Positions 10,801 to 23,468 of a DNA stretch of 64,000 bases are shown here, one piece after another. The notes beneath the pieces are model-generated. The model was not told the origin of the DNA. It saw only the letters and a program-made list of their open reading frames with translations, and ran no database searches. Each line of letters begins with the position of its first letter. The first letter of the stretch is position 1. The stretch covers positions 21,295-85,294 of the forward strand of contig JBBBWG010012779.1 in NCBI GenBank assembly GCA_037176905.1. Direction: 5' to 3'. A program made the translations under genes and the position numbers. This DNA is from Azolla pinnata (taxonomy: Eukaryota; Streptophyta; Polypodiopsida; Salviniales; Salviniaceae).

Positions 10801-12837
10801 GTAGTACCTGGAAGCACCCAAATGGAGCTACATCACTTCTTAGCTGATCTGTTTTCTGGTTCAGAAGATAATCATACTAACACCGAAGCTGAACGTGATT
10901 CACAAAGGAAGCCTCAAGGTGAAGATACTACCAGGTCAGATTATAAAGAAGTTGCTCCGTCAGTAGTTCTTGCAGGTCTTCATGCATGTGGAGACTTATC
11001 TGCAACGATGCTTCAGTGAGTATTTGTAACTTAAATCATTCCCTGTGATCATAAAGTGCTGTCAGCTATGATGAGTGTTTTGGCTGTTTACTGCATTTAG
11101 ATGAGAAGGTCAAAATAAAAAGCCTAAGCAAATATTTAGAGAAGGAATGCAACTATTTTAATTTGCACTTGATCCACTATTTTGAAGATTCCAAGAATTT
11201 GTCTGTCAACAGGTTAAATTTTGGCGTTGCTCAGTTGAGTAAATATGGAAATTTTGCTGTTGTGACATTCACAGAACTTATTTAATGTGCAAGGAAGTCA
11301 AAGCTGTAATTTCTGTGGGGTGCTGCTACAATCTTCTTTCTGAACAAGACAGTGATGAATGGGCATCATGTAATAATAAATTCGGGTTTCCTATGAGTGA
11401 AGGTGTGAAACGACTGGCACTCCCTCTCGGTCGCAGGGCTCGGGATCTTGCTTGTCAGGTTCAATACTTTACGACACTTCATGTTATGTAATCTCTGGTC
11501 ATACTCTGTGCTGGATGTGACAGGAGAATCTCACACGCTAATTTTACATTTGTTATTGATATATATGTTTACCTGAACTTTATCAGTCACCCCTGGAGTA
11601 CTCAGTACATTGGAAATGTGTGTTAGCTTTATAGCAATGGCTGTGAAATCGAAGCAACAGTTGATGAAATACATGAGGACAGGCATGGATTGTCAATTCA
11701 TGCTCATAACCAGAATTATATGATCATGAAACGATAAAAATACATGAGGACCTATGGCTTCTAAGAATGTTATGCTGCCACAAATGTGATGCCTGTTTTG
11801 TTCGCACTAGAGGAAAAGTGGGCATGTTTATCTCTGCTTTATCAGCCCTTTTTCTCATATTGAAAAACTCTGCATAATGTTTCAGAGTGCAGAGAGGTGG
11901 CAGGATGTGGGGTGCTCGTCAGCCCTTTATAACTTCCAACAACACTCACTAAGAGCTGGATTTCAACTGGTAATGGAAACAATGAACTATACACGTGCAG
12001 CTGTCATTATTACCCCTTGTTAAAGCAAAGACAGTTACTTGTTTCAAGGTTCTCCGCAAATATTACCCAAATCTGGCGATGCTCAATCCTGCGATTGGAC
12101 GATTAGGCAAAGCTCGGCGAAGAAAGCAGGTTAGGAGGCATCAAAAGTCAAACAAAAATGATGATGAGAATGCAGGCAATGGTTTTTCTTCTGAGGCAAC
12201 CAAAGTGCCACCACTTACCACTAGTAGAGGTGGTACAAGGGAGGATTTTTTTGAATTTTGCCAAGCTGGATTTGAAAGACTAGGTGTGGAAAGTGTTACC
12301 AAAAATGCGTTGAATGAGATATGGAAGCAAATTGAGCCTGAAACTGTATGTGGTGTTCATATCTTTACAACTATTGATACATTCAGGAGGGCAAACACTT
12401 AAGTCGCCTCACCTTATTCAATATTTATCAGAGTATCCCTAATTTAAAGCCATTACTAGAATACTCTCTGGCGTTTGTGATGTAGAGCAGTATTCTGTAA
12501 ATATGATTGGGATATTCTGATAATTAATGAATAAGGATATTGTGGCGTTTTCCCCATACCTGCAATGTGCTATATTTACATATGATAGTGAACTTATAAA
12601 GAACTCTTCTGCGAAGAACAGGGGCTGGTTGGACCTTATTGGTCCTTGAGGGCTGTCTTAGGCCCTGTACTGGAGACATACGTTTTGCTTGATAGGTTGC
12701 TTTACCTACATGAGCGAACCCCTTCACAAGCAACTAATATGGATCCCTCAGGCATACTATCAGGTCCAAGGCTCTTTGCGTTGTTTGATCCAGATGTATC
12801 TCCTCGCAACATGGCTATACTGGCCATAAAAAAATAA
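7862..12837 (+). CDS. METTL25/RRNAD1-like methyltransferase (11 exons, 556 aa)
   Basis: Predicted SAM-dependent methyltransferase; the plant substrate is not known to me. Exons: 7862-7993, 8200-8295, 9530-9631, 10155-10229, 10360-10440, 10528-10672, 10757-11015, 11275-11458, 11886-11969, 12049-12345, 12622-12837. The joined frame is 557 codons including TAA. Family blocks in order: FFQDRLW with LPSGKVQ; FPGL with QGMNHKKLHEVE; the SAM motif VDVGAGQGYLSQV (from about residue 156, split over exons 5/6); LAGLHACGDLS; VISVGCCYNLLS; and a C-terminal GPYWSLRAVLGP...ETYVLLDRLLYL...SPRNMA segment. Exon 4 must use the acceptor at 10154, because the next AG downstream brings a stop in frame. Exon 6 may instead end at 10681, adding three codons. 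Residues about 395-450 are lysine/arginine-rich and poorly conserved. Confidence 0.88.
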
Positions 12838-14689
12838 ATCTGAATCGAACTTGTACATTGAAATGAGAGGTTTTTCTTTATTCCTTTATCTATCATCTTC
12901 TCATGTTTTTTGGCTTTTTTCTTGGTAGTAGATGGGTTTGCTAAATTTTTGGGAGTCGATGCAGTTTTTGGAGAAAGCTGGAGAAAGCTTTGCCCAACTC
13001 TTGTTTTCTTCAGTCAAGTTGAAGCTTTTCTTTGGGGAATGTGTGGTACCATAATTCCAGATAAGAGTCATCTGTCTCAAGGAAGTAGTTTTAAGATGTA
13101 GGAGGATGATCTGATTTTAAATGATCATGAGTGATATCTGGTTCACTTCCTACAAAAACATAGTTTCATGAACTTTGGTGATGCTTGGTACGTAGCCTCT
13201 GCAGTGCCACAGCCAAACATCCTATTAACTTGTAGCGTCTCTTCCGTAAGATTGGGTAAATTTCTCAAACTTTCACCTTTTTGATAAGTGAGATAAGCAC
13301 TAATGGCTCCACATTGTACCTCTTATTAATCTTGTTGACTGACTGCTTCCTGAAGGGTTGATTGAGTAGAGTTGTCCTAGAATATCACATCTTGCGCCAA
13401 TTAATACTGAAGATGAAGTTAACGCTGATGATCAGGTTAGCTGAGCTAATTGATTTCCTGTCTTGGCTATTCACAGGGTTGTTTGACACTTCTTTGTTTG
13501 TCTTGTGAGTGATCTTTGCTAAAGCTAACATCATAGGATGGTGCTTTTTTTGCTAAAGTTGGTTGGGGGGGGGGGTTATAGCATCGTTCACATCATTATT
13601 GAACTGAGTTGGGTATAGGAAAAGCAAGCGGATTACCACAAGTATTAGAACAAGTACAAGAGGAATCGTTTAAGCTTTTCGTAGGCATCTGTTCACATCT
13701 GCATAGTCTCTATATATCATGAAGTTTCTCAACATTTTGTGGTAGTCGGTATGTGCTTTTTGTATGAATGATGGGTCCTCAATAGTATGTGCCTCAGGTA
13801 AAAGCAAAAGTCGGTCATTCAAAGGCTTGTGGATGATGAACAAGTTTCTTTTGTATCATCACATTGAAGTATAGTGTATTCTAGCTCATTCTTGATGCCC
13901 TATTGCTCAGGCTTACAATTTGGAGATTTTTGAGGCTTTTTTTCGGGTTGTGATTCGAGGCTTATTTATAGCTTAGCCAATCGACATTTGCTGAGTATGC
14001 AACAAAAAATTGTCAAAATGGTAACACCTTTTAGTTTCTTGAGAAATTGGGAACATTTCAGCTTATCTGAGATTCATGCGAATGCCATCTTGACTCGATG
14101 CAAGTTCATCACATCGGACTTCTATTTGTCGATCGAATGGGGTTGTGCTAATGTAGCGATTCAACACATTGTCGTCAAAGTTCGATGAGTGCACCAACAT
14201 GTCTGATTGAGTAACATTGGAAAGGATGATCCATAACATGCATCTTTTGAATGCAAATGATATTGCTCATAACTGCGAGAGAAACTATCTAAGGTCTACT
14301 TGAGGTTGCTAACATTGTTCTTTGATAATTGCATTGGATTTTTCTAGCCAAGTAGCAAAAAACCTTTAGTCTAGGTTCGACGGCCATTTTGGGCAGTTGA
14401 GCGATCGTTACTCCGAGTGGTTAAAGCAATTTCATTGACAGTAAGGCCCATATGCTTGTCAAGAAACTGTTTGGCGGCCGACTATTCTTGAGCTTTATGC
14501 ACGTCAGGTCTATCATTTGATTGATCGTTGGGCAATTGAGATATACTGTATGTGGTAAGCGAGTTGTCGAAAGGGACGATCAGAGCCAGAGCCAAAGTGT
14601 CATCTCTAAAGTGCAGAAGGTATTCATTATCAATATCAACCAAGGGCACTTTGAGAATAAGGAATAATACATTAGAGGGGTATTTGGAG
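12838..14689. other. Region after the METTL25-like gene, no recognised gene
   Basis: The first few hundred bases should hold the 3' UTR of the upstream gene. The remainder has no open frame with family similarity. A run of 11 G is at 13565-13575, unusual in this AT-rich context. The text between about 13600 and 14690 looks non-repetitive and moderately GC-rich. It could be a decayed mobile element, but no terminal repeats or conserved protein motif were seen. Confidence 0.5.
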
Positions 14690-16935
14690 AGATAAATGAG
14701 AACTCTACATAATGAGCCATCATCACCATCATCATCGTCATCTTCATCTTCACATCACCACCACCATCACATGAGCCAGCATCATGATCAACATCATCAA
14801 CATCACCAACATCGTTATCATACTGACCTTCATTTGCACACCATGATCATCATAGTCACCACCATCACCATCATCACCATCATTACCACCATCACCACCA
14901 TCACCACCATCACCATAATCATTATCATCACCATCATCACCACCATCAGCTTTCATCACCCTCATCACCATCACCACCATGACCATCATGATCTTCATGA
15001 TGTTCATGTTCAGACCACAATCATCACCATCACCATAATCACCATCACCACTGTCGTCATCATCACCATCATCACCATCATCACCATCATCACCACAGTC
15101 ACGATCATCACCCTCATCACCATCACCACCATGACCATCATGATCTTCATGTTCATACCACCATCATTTGCACCATCACCATCATGATCCTCATCGTCAC
15201 ACTACCATCATCACCATCATCACCATCATCACCACAGTCACGATCATCACCCTCATCACCATCACCACCATGACCATCATGATCTTCATGTTCATACCAC
15301 CATCATTTGCACCATCACCATCATGATCCTCATCGTCACACTACCATCATCACCATCACCATCTCATCATCATCTTCTTCGCATTGTCAACATCATCTTT
15401 AGAATAGTCATACCATCATCATCTGCATCATCATCACCATCTAATATTTATCTTCTTCTGCACCATCATCATCGTCGTGGCCGCTATTGTCGTCTTCAAC
15501 ATCATCAACGATCTTCATCGTCATACCAGTATCATCTGCATCATCATCACATTGTCACGATCATCACCATCACCATCACCACCATTGCCACCACAACCAT
15601 CATCATCATCTCCAACATTGTCATGATATTCATCGTCACGCCATCATCACCACACCACCATCACCATCATCATCTTCCCTAGCACCGTCATGATCTTCAT
15701 TGTCGCACCATCATCATCTTGCACCGACATCTATTTGCATCATCACCATCACCACCATCAGCATCCTATCACCACAACTGCCATCATCATCATCACCGCC
15801 TGCCACGACCATCACCATCACCACCATTGCCGCCACCACCATCGCCACCATCACCATCATCACGACCATCACCACCATCGACATCCTATCACCACAATTG
15901 CCACAATCATCATCACCGCCTGCCATGACCATCACCATCATCACCACCATCACCACCATCAACATCCTATCACCACAATTGCCATCATCATCATCACCGC
16001 CTGTCACGACCATCACCACCATCAGCATCATCACGACCATCACCACCATGACCATCATCATCATCATCACCATCATCACCACCATCATGATCGCGATTGT
16101 CACGACCATGACCACCATGCCACCATCACCATCATCACCATCATGACCATCATCACCACCATCGCCACCATCAACATTCTATCACCACAACTGCCATCAT
16201 CATCATCACCGCCTGCCACGACCATCACCATCATCACCACCATCAACATCCTATCACCACAATTGCCATCATCATCATCACCGCTTGCCACGACCATCAC
16301 CACCATCACCACCATGACCACCATCATCATCATCACCATCATCACCACCATCACCACCTTCACCACCATCATGATCGCGATTGTCACGACCATGACCACC
16401 ATGGCCACCATCACCATCATCACCATCATGACCATCAGCACCACCATCGCCACTATCAACATTCTATCACCACAACTGCCATCATCATCATCACCGCCTG
16501 CCACCATCACCATCATCACCACTGTCACGATCATCACCATCATCACCACCATCACCACCGTCACCATCATCACCACAATCACCATCATCACCACCGTCAC
16601 CATTATCACCACCATCACCACCATCACCACCATCACCACCATCACCACCATCACCACCATCATCACCATCACCACCATCACCACCATCACCACCATCACC
16701 ACCATCACCACCATCACCACCATCACCATAATCACCACCATCATCACCATAATCACCACCATCACCACCATCACCACCATCACCACCATCACCATCATCA
16801 CCACCATCACCACCAACACCACCACAACCACCACAACCATCACCATCAGCACCATCAGCACCATCAGCACCATCACCATCATCACCATCAGCACCATCAG
16901 CACCATCACCATCACCGCCAGCATCGTCATCTTCA
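14690..16935. repeat. 2.2 kb CAT/CAC repeat field
   Basis: An almost unbroken field of imperfect CAT, CAC and ATCACC repeats; the + strand is nearly free of G over long stretches. A higher-order unit containing CATCCTATCACCACAA followed by a CATCATCATCACCGCCTGCCACGACC-like part recurs about six times, starting near 15762, 15882, 15963, 16171, 16243 and 16458. From about 16500 to 16910 the array is purer (ATCACC)n. It ends about 160 bp before the TATA box of the U2AF65 gene. Long open frames of 450 and 311 codons across it on both strands are consequences of the repeat and are not called as genes. Confidence 0.92.
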
Positions 16936-17092
16936 CACCATCTTCGTCCTCCTCCTCAGAAGCAGAAGAAGAACAGAAGAGGAACAGAAGAACAGGAAGA
17001 ATCAGCGGCAGCAGCAGCAGCAAGCAAGCAAGCAAGCCTTAGATCCTTTGTTGGGTCTTCCTGCTCTTGCTTCGGCTGCACTTTCTCGAGTC

Positions 17093-17100
17093 TCTATATA
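17093..17100 (+). promoter_or_regulatory. Probable TATA box of the U2AF65 gene
   Basis: TCTATATA lies 63-70 bp before the start codon and about 20-30 bp before a GA-dinucleotide run (about 17119-17158) that would form most of a very short 5' UTR. Position and sequence fit a plant TATA box; no transcript data support it. Confidence 0.5.
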
Positions 17101-17162
17101 CAGGAGAGCAGAAAGAGCGAGAGCGAGAGAGAGAGAGAGAGAGAGAAAGATAGAGAGACGCC

Positions 17163-20100
17163 ATGGCTACCTTCGATCAGTATGAAGACAATGGCCTCCA
17201 CAACAAGGTAAGCTCTCTCTTCGCTGCTACACTGCAAACTCCTCCGACGTCTGTTTCTTTCTTTCTTTTTCTCCTTCTCGGTCTTCCTAGGATTTCTCTT
17301 TCCCTCTCTCTTCGATTTCCGCCATGCCTTTCTTCTCCTGTGCCTTTGCTTCCTTCTTTCAGCTAGGGTTTTGTTCTCTGTCCCTGTATGTTTCTCCCTT
17401 TCAGCCGGTTTTCTTTCCTTTGTTCGATGCATAGCTTTCTTGCCCCCAATTCTCTTCTCTCCGCTGTTGTTTTTTTCATATTCTTTGCGACGTTTCTGGT
17501 TCTCCTCTCAGTGGCACTTCCTCAGCACAGGGTGAATCCGGTTTCTTTGCTTTTGCCTTTCTCTGTAGTTCCTCATTCATCGCAACTGTACGATGTGGAT
17601 TTCTTCTCTCTCTCTCTCTCTCGCTGCGTACATCATCTTTGCAGATCAAGAAAGGAACTGCTTGACAGTATACATCGATGTATATGTGCTTCAAAATTCT
17701 CCGTTTTTTTCTGTATATCATCCGGAGCTGCGCTTTTTTTTTGCTTTGCTAGAAGTATTATAGATCACGACATGTGCTTCTATTTCTTCATAAATCTAGA
17801 ACATTTCTCCGTTGCAGACACACTTCAAAATTCTCCTTTTTCTCCGTCTATCATTCAGAGCTGTATTTTTCTGCTTTGTTGTTAGACCTCGACATCAGGG
17901 AAGGTTGTGATTCCATTGATCAGAACTCAACCTGTGTCTGCTTAAAACCGAAACAAAAGGCTAGAAATATTGTAGATCATGCCATGTGTTTCTATTCTTC
18001 ATAATTTTAGACATTTCTCTGTTGCATACACACCCCACTTGAATTTTTGCATAGCTAAGTTAATTTAGAACATGGGATACACGTCAAGTTATTCATCATT
18101 CAAGCCCTTTTTATCATTGCAGATATGATTCAGAGTAGACTTTCTATAACTGGCACCTTTTCTCTTTGTTGCATATCCACTTCAGAGATTATCTTGCATT
18201 GCTAGTTTTTGTATGAAAATTGTGATTTTATTTCTTTATCATTCTGACCTTTATTCCATAACATGTACACTCCGCAAATGGATTTTACATTCTTAGAGCT
18301 AGTTTAGACTGTGTGTTTGATATGTTTGAAATTGATTTCGATATTTGTTTGCATGTTGTTCAATTTTCTAGATGATAGATTGTTTAAATGCATCCAAGAG
18401 ATTCAATCTCTTCCCGTTGTGTGTTTCCATCAAGCTTTTTCCATCAAGGAGTCATGTTGACGTCCTGTGCATATATTGTTTCTGCATAAGATGCTTTTTT
18501 CTGCATTGGCTGTTGGATTCTATCTGAGTCTGATTTCTTTTGCCAGCGAGATTTAGATTCAATGCATGTGTGAAATGGGTGTTCCAGGAATCGGTGAGAG
18601 AGTCTGGAAGAGACAGGGATATATTGAGAGAGAAAGAAAAGGAGTATCACAAGGAAAGGGATTCATCCAGACGCCGAAAACATAGAGATAAAGAACATGA
18701 AGATGAAGACCGAAAGGATCGTGATTCTAGAAGTAGAAGCGAAAGGCATGGCAGAGATCATGGTAGTGAAGGGCATCAAAGTAGAGACAGAGATCTCAGG
18801 AGAAGCCGAGATCGAAGCCCAGGTAGAAGCCGGGGCAGAAGCCGAGACAGAAGCCGTGAAAGAGCAAGGTAATTATATAAAGCCTTAGTGTGTAATTGCA
18901 AACCCTTCTTTTATCTCAAAAGCAACATTGTATTTTGTCGTGTAGGAGACATCATGATTATGATGACAGCGTTAGAGATAGTCGACATAGCCGGAGAACG
19001 CATTCTAGGTCAAGAGGCATTTCGAAAGATCGTGCAAGATCACGCTCACGCTCTGGCTCCAGAGACGAGAAGAGGTATTTCTTTCCTTCTGCCAGGAGCT
19101 TTTTTAGAGCTATCTTGGTATCTGTGTATGGATAATGTATCCTGATATCTTTAATTGTTATGGTTACAGTAAAAGAGCTAGTGGGTTTGATATGGCACCA
19201 TCAAGTGTACCTTTCCTCCCGGGAATGACTTTACCAGGTACATCCGTCTCATCTTGGTTATGTATACTCTATAAACTGTTTCAAGAAAACGTTATTATTT
19301 TCGTTCACATACTGGTGCTGAGGAAATCCCTCTGTTTTTGTGTTTTCTGGTTTTGTTTTTGGTTTGTTGTTTTTCTTTTTGTAAGTTCGGAAGACAACCT
19401 TGAGTCACGTGGCCTTTTCTGCCTCTCCACTATATACAACAAGGAGAGGATTTGATTCATCTATATCGAGCTGATCCTTGATCATCTTTATGTTGGTAGT
19501 AAAATACACATTCTTCTTCAAGTTTTCAGAGCAAGCCCACTTAGGCTAGACCTCTTTATGTCACATAGTATGCAGAAACAAGCAGAGCTTGGTCAGAAAA
19601 ATATCCTATACCTTCAAATCTCTTGTACAGGAGTTCTAGCTCGCTTCACATAATTTTACTTTGATGTCTGAAGGTGTGCTCTACAGTTGGTTTCTTTGTT
19701 TTAACGTCTTTGGTGACAATGCAGGACAGCTACCTGGGATGCCACAAACATTGCCTACTGTTTTCCCGGGTTTCCCATTTGCAGGAACACAGATAGGAAA
19801 TGTAAACAAGAAAACCTTAACTATACTCCAGTTTATATGATGATTTGAACCCATTTAAATGCAATAATCATTCTGTAGCTTGTCTTTTTGGCATCTGTGA
19901 ATAGATTGCAGCATTGTCAGCCATGCCAATGCAAGCTATGACTCAGCAGGTTTTCCCTACTTCGCCTGTTACCTTATTGTGATTGTGTCATATTAGAGTG
20001 ATCAGAAATTTAGGTCAAAAGAATTTTCTTTCGAATCATGCGGAAAAAATGTTTAAAACCCTTGATGGTAGATTATCTTGGATTCTGCTAAATTTCGTAA

Positions 20101-23100
20101 AAAGGCATTGGATACTCTGCATATCTAGTCAATTATGCATTGGTAAACATGCTAGCATCATTGAAAAATTTTAAGTATTAAGCCACAGAGAATAGCATAT
20201 AGTCATCAGAGCACTGGACATTGATCTTGGTAATAATATACGGCTTATGCATCTTCATTTGACGTTTTTTACTGTCATAGCCATTTTTAAATTCACTGAT
20301 TCTGTTTGTATACAAATATTAGCTGAGCTTGGCATTTTTGAAATTCTCATCAGTTTATGTTCTTGTCCAAAATAGCAGGCAATGAAGCATGCTCGCCGGG
20401 TGTATGTTGGTGGATTACCACCACTAGCCAATGAGCAGGTAGTTTCCATTTCCATGTAATGCTCAATGTTGATCTTTGTATGCACGTCAAACTGGGGTGC
20501 CTTGATCAATTTATGGTTTTTTATGCCCATCTTGTTTATGACCGAAAGAAAATGGATAAAACAACTGCTATTGCTGAGTTGCATCATCACAATCAATACT
20601 TTTTGCAGACTATTGCAACATATTTCAGCCAAGTAATGCAAATCATTGGCGGGAATAGTGCTCCAGGTACTACAGACTCCACTAATTCTCTTCATATTGG
20701 ACATTCCTTTATATACTCACGTTTTGATGGATACCCTTTCCTATGTAGGGGATGCTGTTGTCAATGTTTATATCAACCATGAAAAGAAATTTGCGTTTGT
20801 GGAAATGCGAACTGTGGAAGAAGCGAGTAATGCAATGGCTTTGGATGGCATAATGTTTGAGGTGTGTATTCTGATGATTTTCTCCTCTGGGGCCATAGCT
20901 ATAAAACTCTTAGCATATGTTATGCTTAGTAATTTAAATTATTCTACCATTTTTTAATAATATGCCAAATACACTAAATAATGGATTATGTGGAGTAATC
21001 TTTGTATATTTGTAGTATTCGATAGGTAATTTACTAACATTGGCTGATTTAATCTCTCTAGTTCATACCATACAAGTGTCATGCAAGAATCACATTAGAA
21101 CGTTTTGCTTGGTGAAGAAATTGCTCCATCTCAGTATGGCCAAAATTTTGTTTTTTATATTTTTCATATTTTTGTGAAATGTAAAATACTTATTAAAATT
21201 ACACTAGTGAGAATGGATTCGATATGTTAAATATGTTGAATACATGGAACGTTTGAAGTTGCTGTTAAAAAATATAGAATACATACTAAATACTTTCTGC
21301 AAAGTACTTGATATAGAGAATACATAACAGCATGTCTGGGGTTTCATTATTTTCTAAAATAGATACTTTATTGTCTGGTATTTATGATGATTTTCAGGTA
21401 GATACTTTATTGTCTGGTATTTATGATGATTTTCAGGGTATGCCAGTAAGAGTGCGAAGGCCCAGTGATTATAATCCTTCATTAGCTGCAACACTAGGCC
21501 CTAGCCAGCCTAATCCTCATCTGAATCTTGCTGCTGTAGGTCTCACACCAGGGTAAGGGAGTAAAAATGAATGTCTCCAGTTGGATTTCTATTGCGTTTT
21601 TGGAGAAAACCTTCTGTAAAAGATCTTTTCCTTAACAATTTAATGCAGGATCGCAGGGGGTGCTGATGGGCCAGACAAGGTGTTTGTTGGTGGTCTTCCC
21701 TATTACCTAACAGAAGCTCAGATAAAAGAACTTTTAGAATCATTTGGGTAAGATGTTGCCAAGTGCAAGTTCTCTTCATTTTAAACCGGAGTGACCATAA
21801 GCATGAGATCCCTCTTTATTTAGCTGTTAAGAGTTTTATGCGTTTTCACAGGCCTCTTCGTGGTTTTGATTTGGTGAAAGATCGGGAAACTGGGAACTCA
21901 AAGGGTTACGCCTTCTGTGTTTATCAAGTATAACATCTTCAACTAGGGTTTCACTTACATTTTGAGGGATAGACTGTCTTCTGATCTTTTCATGTTAAAA
22001 ATGTAATGGAATCTGCACAGGACCCTGTTGTTACAGATGTGGCTTGTGCTGCATTAAATGGATTGAAAATGGGAGATAAGACATTAACAGTGAGACGTGC
22101 AACTGCAGGGTAATATATTCTCCCATTCATTATTTCTTTTCATTGTGAAATACCTTTTAGACATTGTGAGTGAGTTGTGGCTTAATAAAGTCTCTCTCTC
22201 TCTACAGTGGGCAACCAAAATCAGATCAAGAAAATGTTCTCTTCCAAGCACAGCAGCAAATTGCAATGCAGGTTTTATTCCTTCCTCTGAAAGGGTTTAT
22301 TATTCAAAGCAAAACGTAACTGGGTTAAAGCTGAGATGTTTACTTGATGACTGAAAGATTTTAACTTTGTTAACTGCAGAAACTTGCCTTGCAAGCTGGT
22401 GTTGCATACAGTTTGATTACAGGAATGCCAACGGGAGCTGGTGCAAGCAGTGGGGTGTCTCACACTGAAACACCAACAAAAGTTTTATGCTTGACGCAAG
22501 TATGATTTTAGGCTGTTTGGTTCCTCTAAACTCAAAACTGTCTTATGTTTCTAAACATTTCACAAACTTGTTGTATATTGCAGTTAGTATCTGTTGATGA
22601 ACTGAGGGATGACTCCGAGTTTGGAGATATCTATCAGGACATACATGACGAATGTACTAAGTATGGTAAGTGGAATCATAGCATAGATGGTGTCAAGATT
22701 TTGGTTAGAAGTTGTGTCCCGTCTTATGTTTTCTGGCATCAACAGAACGCACTAACGTATTTTTTCTATGTATTAAGTGCCATAGAGGATTATTTGTATT
22801 CAATTATGCTCTATTTTGGTGTTAATTCCCTAATAATGTGCAGCAGTTGTTTTGTGTGAATTGATCGATTAGTGGTTGCAATTTGATGGTTGTAAAGTGG
22901 ACAGTCAGTTGCTACCTTATAAACAAAAATGAATAGAAATCTCTATCTTTAATGCAATAGGTATTGATATTATAAGATTCCCAGGCTGGGTTCTTAGCTA
23001 ACGTTAGTAAACTGAGGGCTGGCCAGCATGGGGAAGTGGCTAGAAAGTTTTCAAGCAGTAAAATTAGGTGTATTTTTTCCATGGTTGCAATCTGCTAATA

Positions 23101-23468
23101 GCATGATATATATGGCGTTTCCAGGAAGCATAGTGAATCTAGTGATACCCCGTCCGAGCTCAACAGGAGAAAATGTTCCGGGTCTTGGAAAGGTAGCATG
23201 ATATGCTCGCCTTAGAGTTGTGTATCAAGTTCTTTGTTAGCCATATCAAGAGGGGTAATTTTTAAGTTAAAAAGAAGAAGTCGTTGAAATGTTTTTGCTT
23301 TTCCCATGTTTTCTTGCTGTGTTGTTTTAGGCTTTTGTGGAGTACACAGATGTTCAAGGCTCGAGCAAAGCCAGGGCTGCTCTGAATGGGAGGAAGTTTG
23401 CTGGAAACACTGTGCTTGCTGTATATTATCCGGAGGACAAGTTCTCAAGGAGGGAATTGGATGGCTGA
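17163..23468 (+). CDS. U2AF large subunit, U2AF65 (18 exons, 575 aa)
   Basis: Nuclear splicing factor that binds the polypyrimidine tract and helps define 3' splice sites, with the U2AF small subunit and SF1. Exons: 17163-17207, 18588-18868, 18946-19074, 19170-19237, 19725-19801, 19905-19949, 20379-20438, 20609-20666, 20749-20861, 21437-21552, 21649-21747, 21852-21927, 22021-22109, 22208-22271, 22380-22499, 22584-22665, 23125-23192, 23331-23468. The frame is 576 codons including TGA. An Arg/Ser/Asp-rich region spans about residues 16-152. RRM1 runs from VYVGGLPPL (about 220), with KKFAFVEM as RNP1. RRM2 runs from VFVGGLPYYL (about 342), with KGYAFCVY as RNP1. The C-terminal U2AF-homology motif starts near VLCLTQLVS. 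The link AATLGPSQPNPHLNL is typical of plant U2AF65. Exon 10 has a duplicated acceptor; see the separate entry. Confidence 0.96.
21359..21436 (+). repeat. 39-bp tandem duplication carrying the 3' splice site of U2AF65 exon 10
   Basis: Two adjacent 39-bp copies (21359-21397 and 21398-21436) differ at one position. Each ends in GATGATTTTCAG. The second copy supplies the acceptor that matches the family alignment. Using the first would add exactly 13 codons (VDTLLSGIYDDFQ) without a stop or frame change, between MALDGIMFE and GMPVRVRRP of RRM1. Confidence 0.9.

Noticed and set aside
10741-11019. 92-codon frame read as a separate small protein
   Set aside because: It is exon 7 of the METTL25-like gene plus a little intron on each side; the family alignment and splice sites place it in that gene.
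16100-17035. 311-codon minus-strand open frame rich in Val and Met
   Set aside because: Reverse-strand reading of the same repeat field; no start context or domain.
15690-17042. 450-codon plus-strand open frame rich in Ile, Thr and His
   Set aside because: It is the translation of the CAT/CAC repeat, has no domain, overlaps a 311-codon frame on the other strand, and runs into the U2AF65 promoter.
20255-20704. 149-codon minus-strand frame within the U2AF65 gene
   Set aside because: Antisense to two U2AF65 exons and their introns; no recognisable domain.
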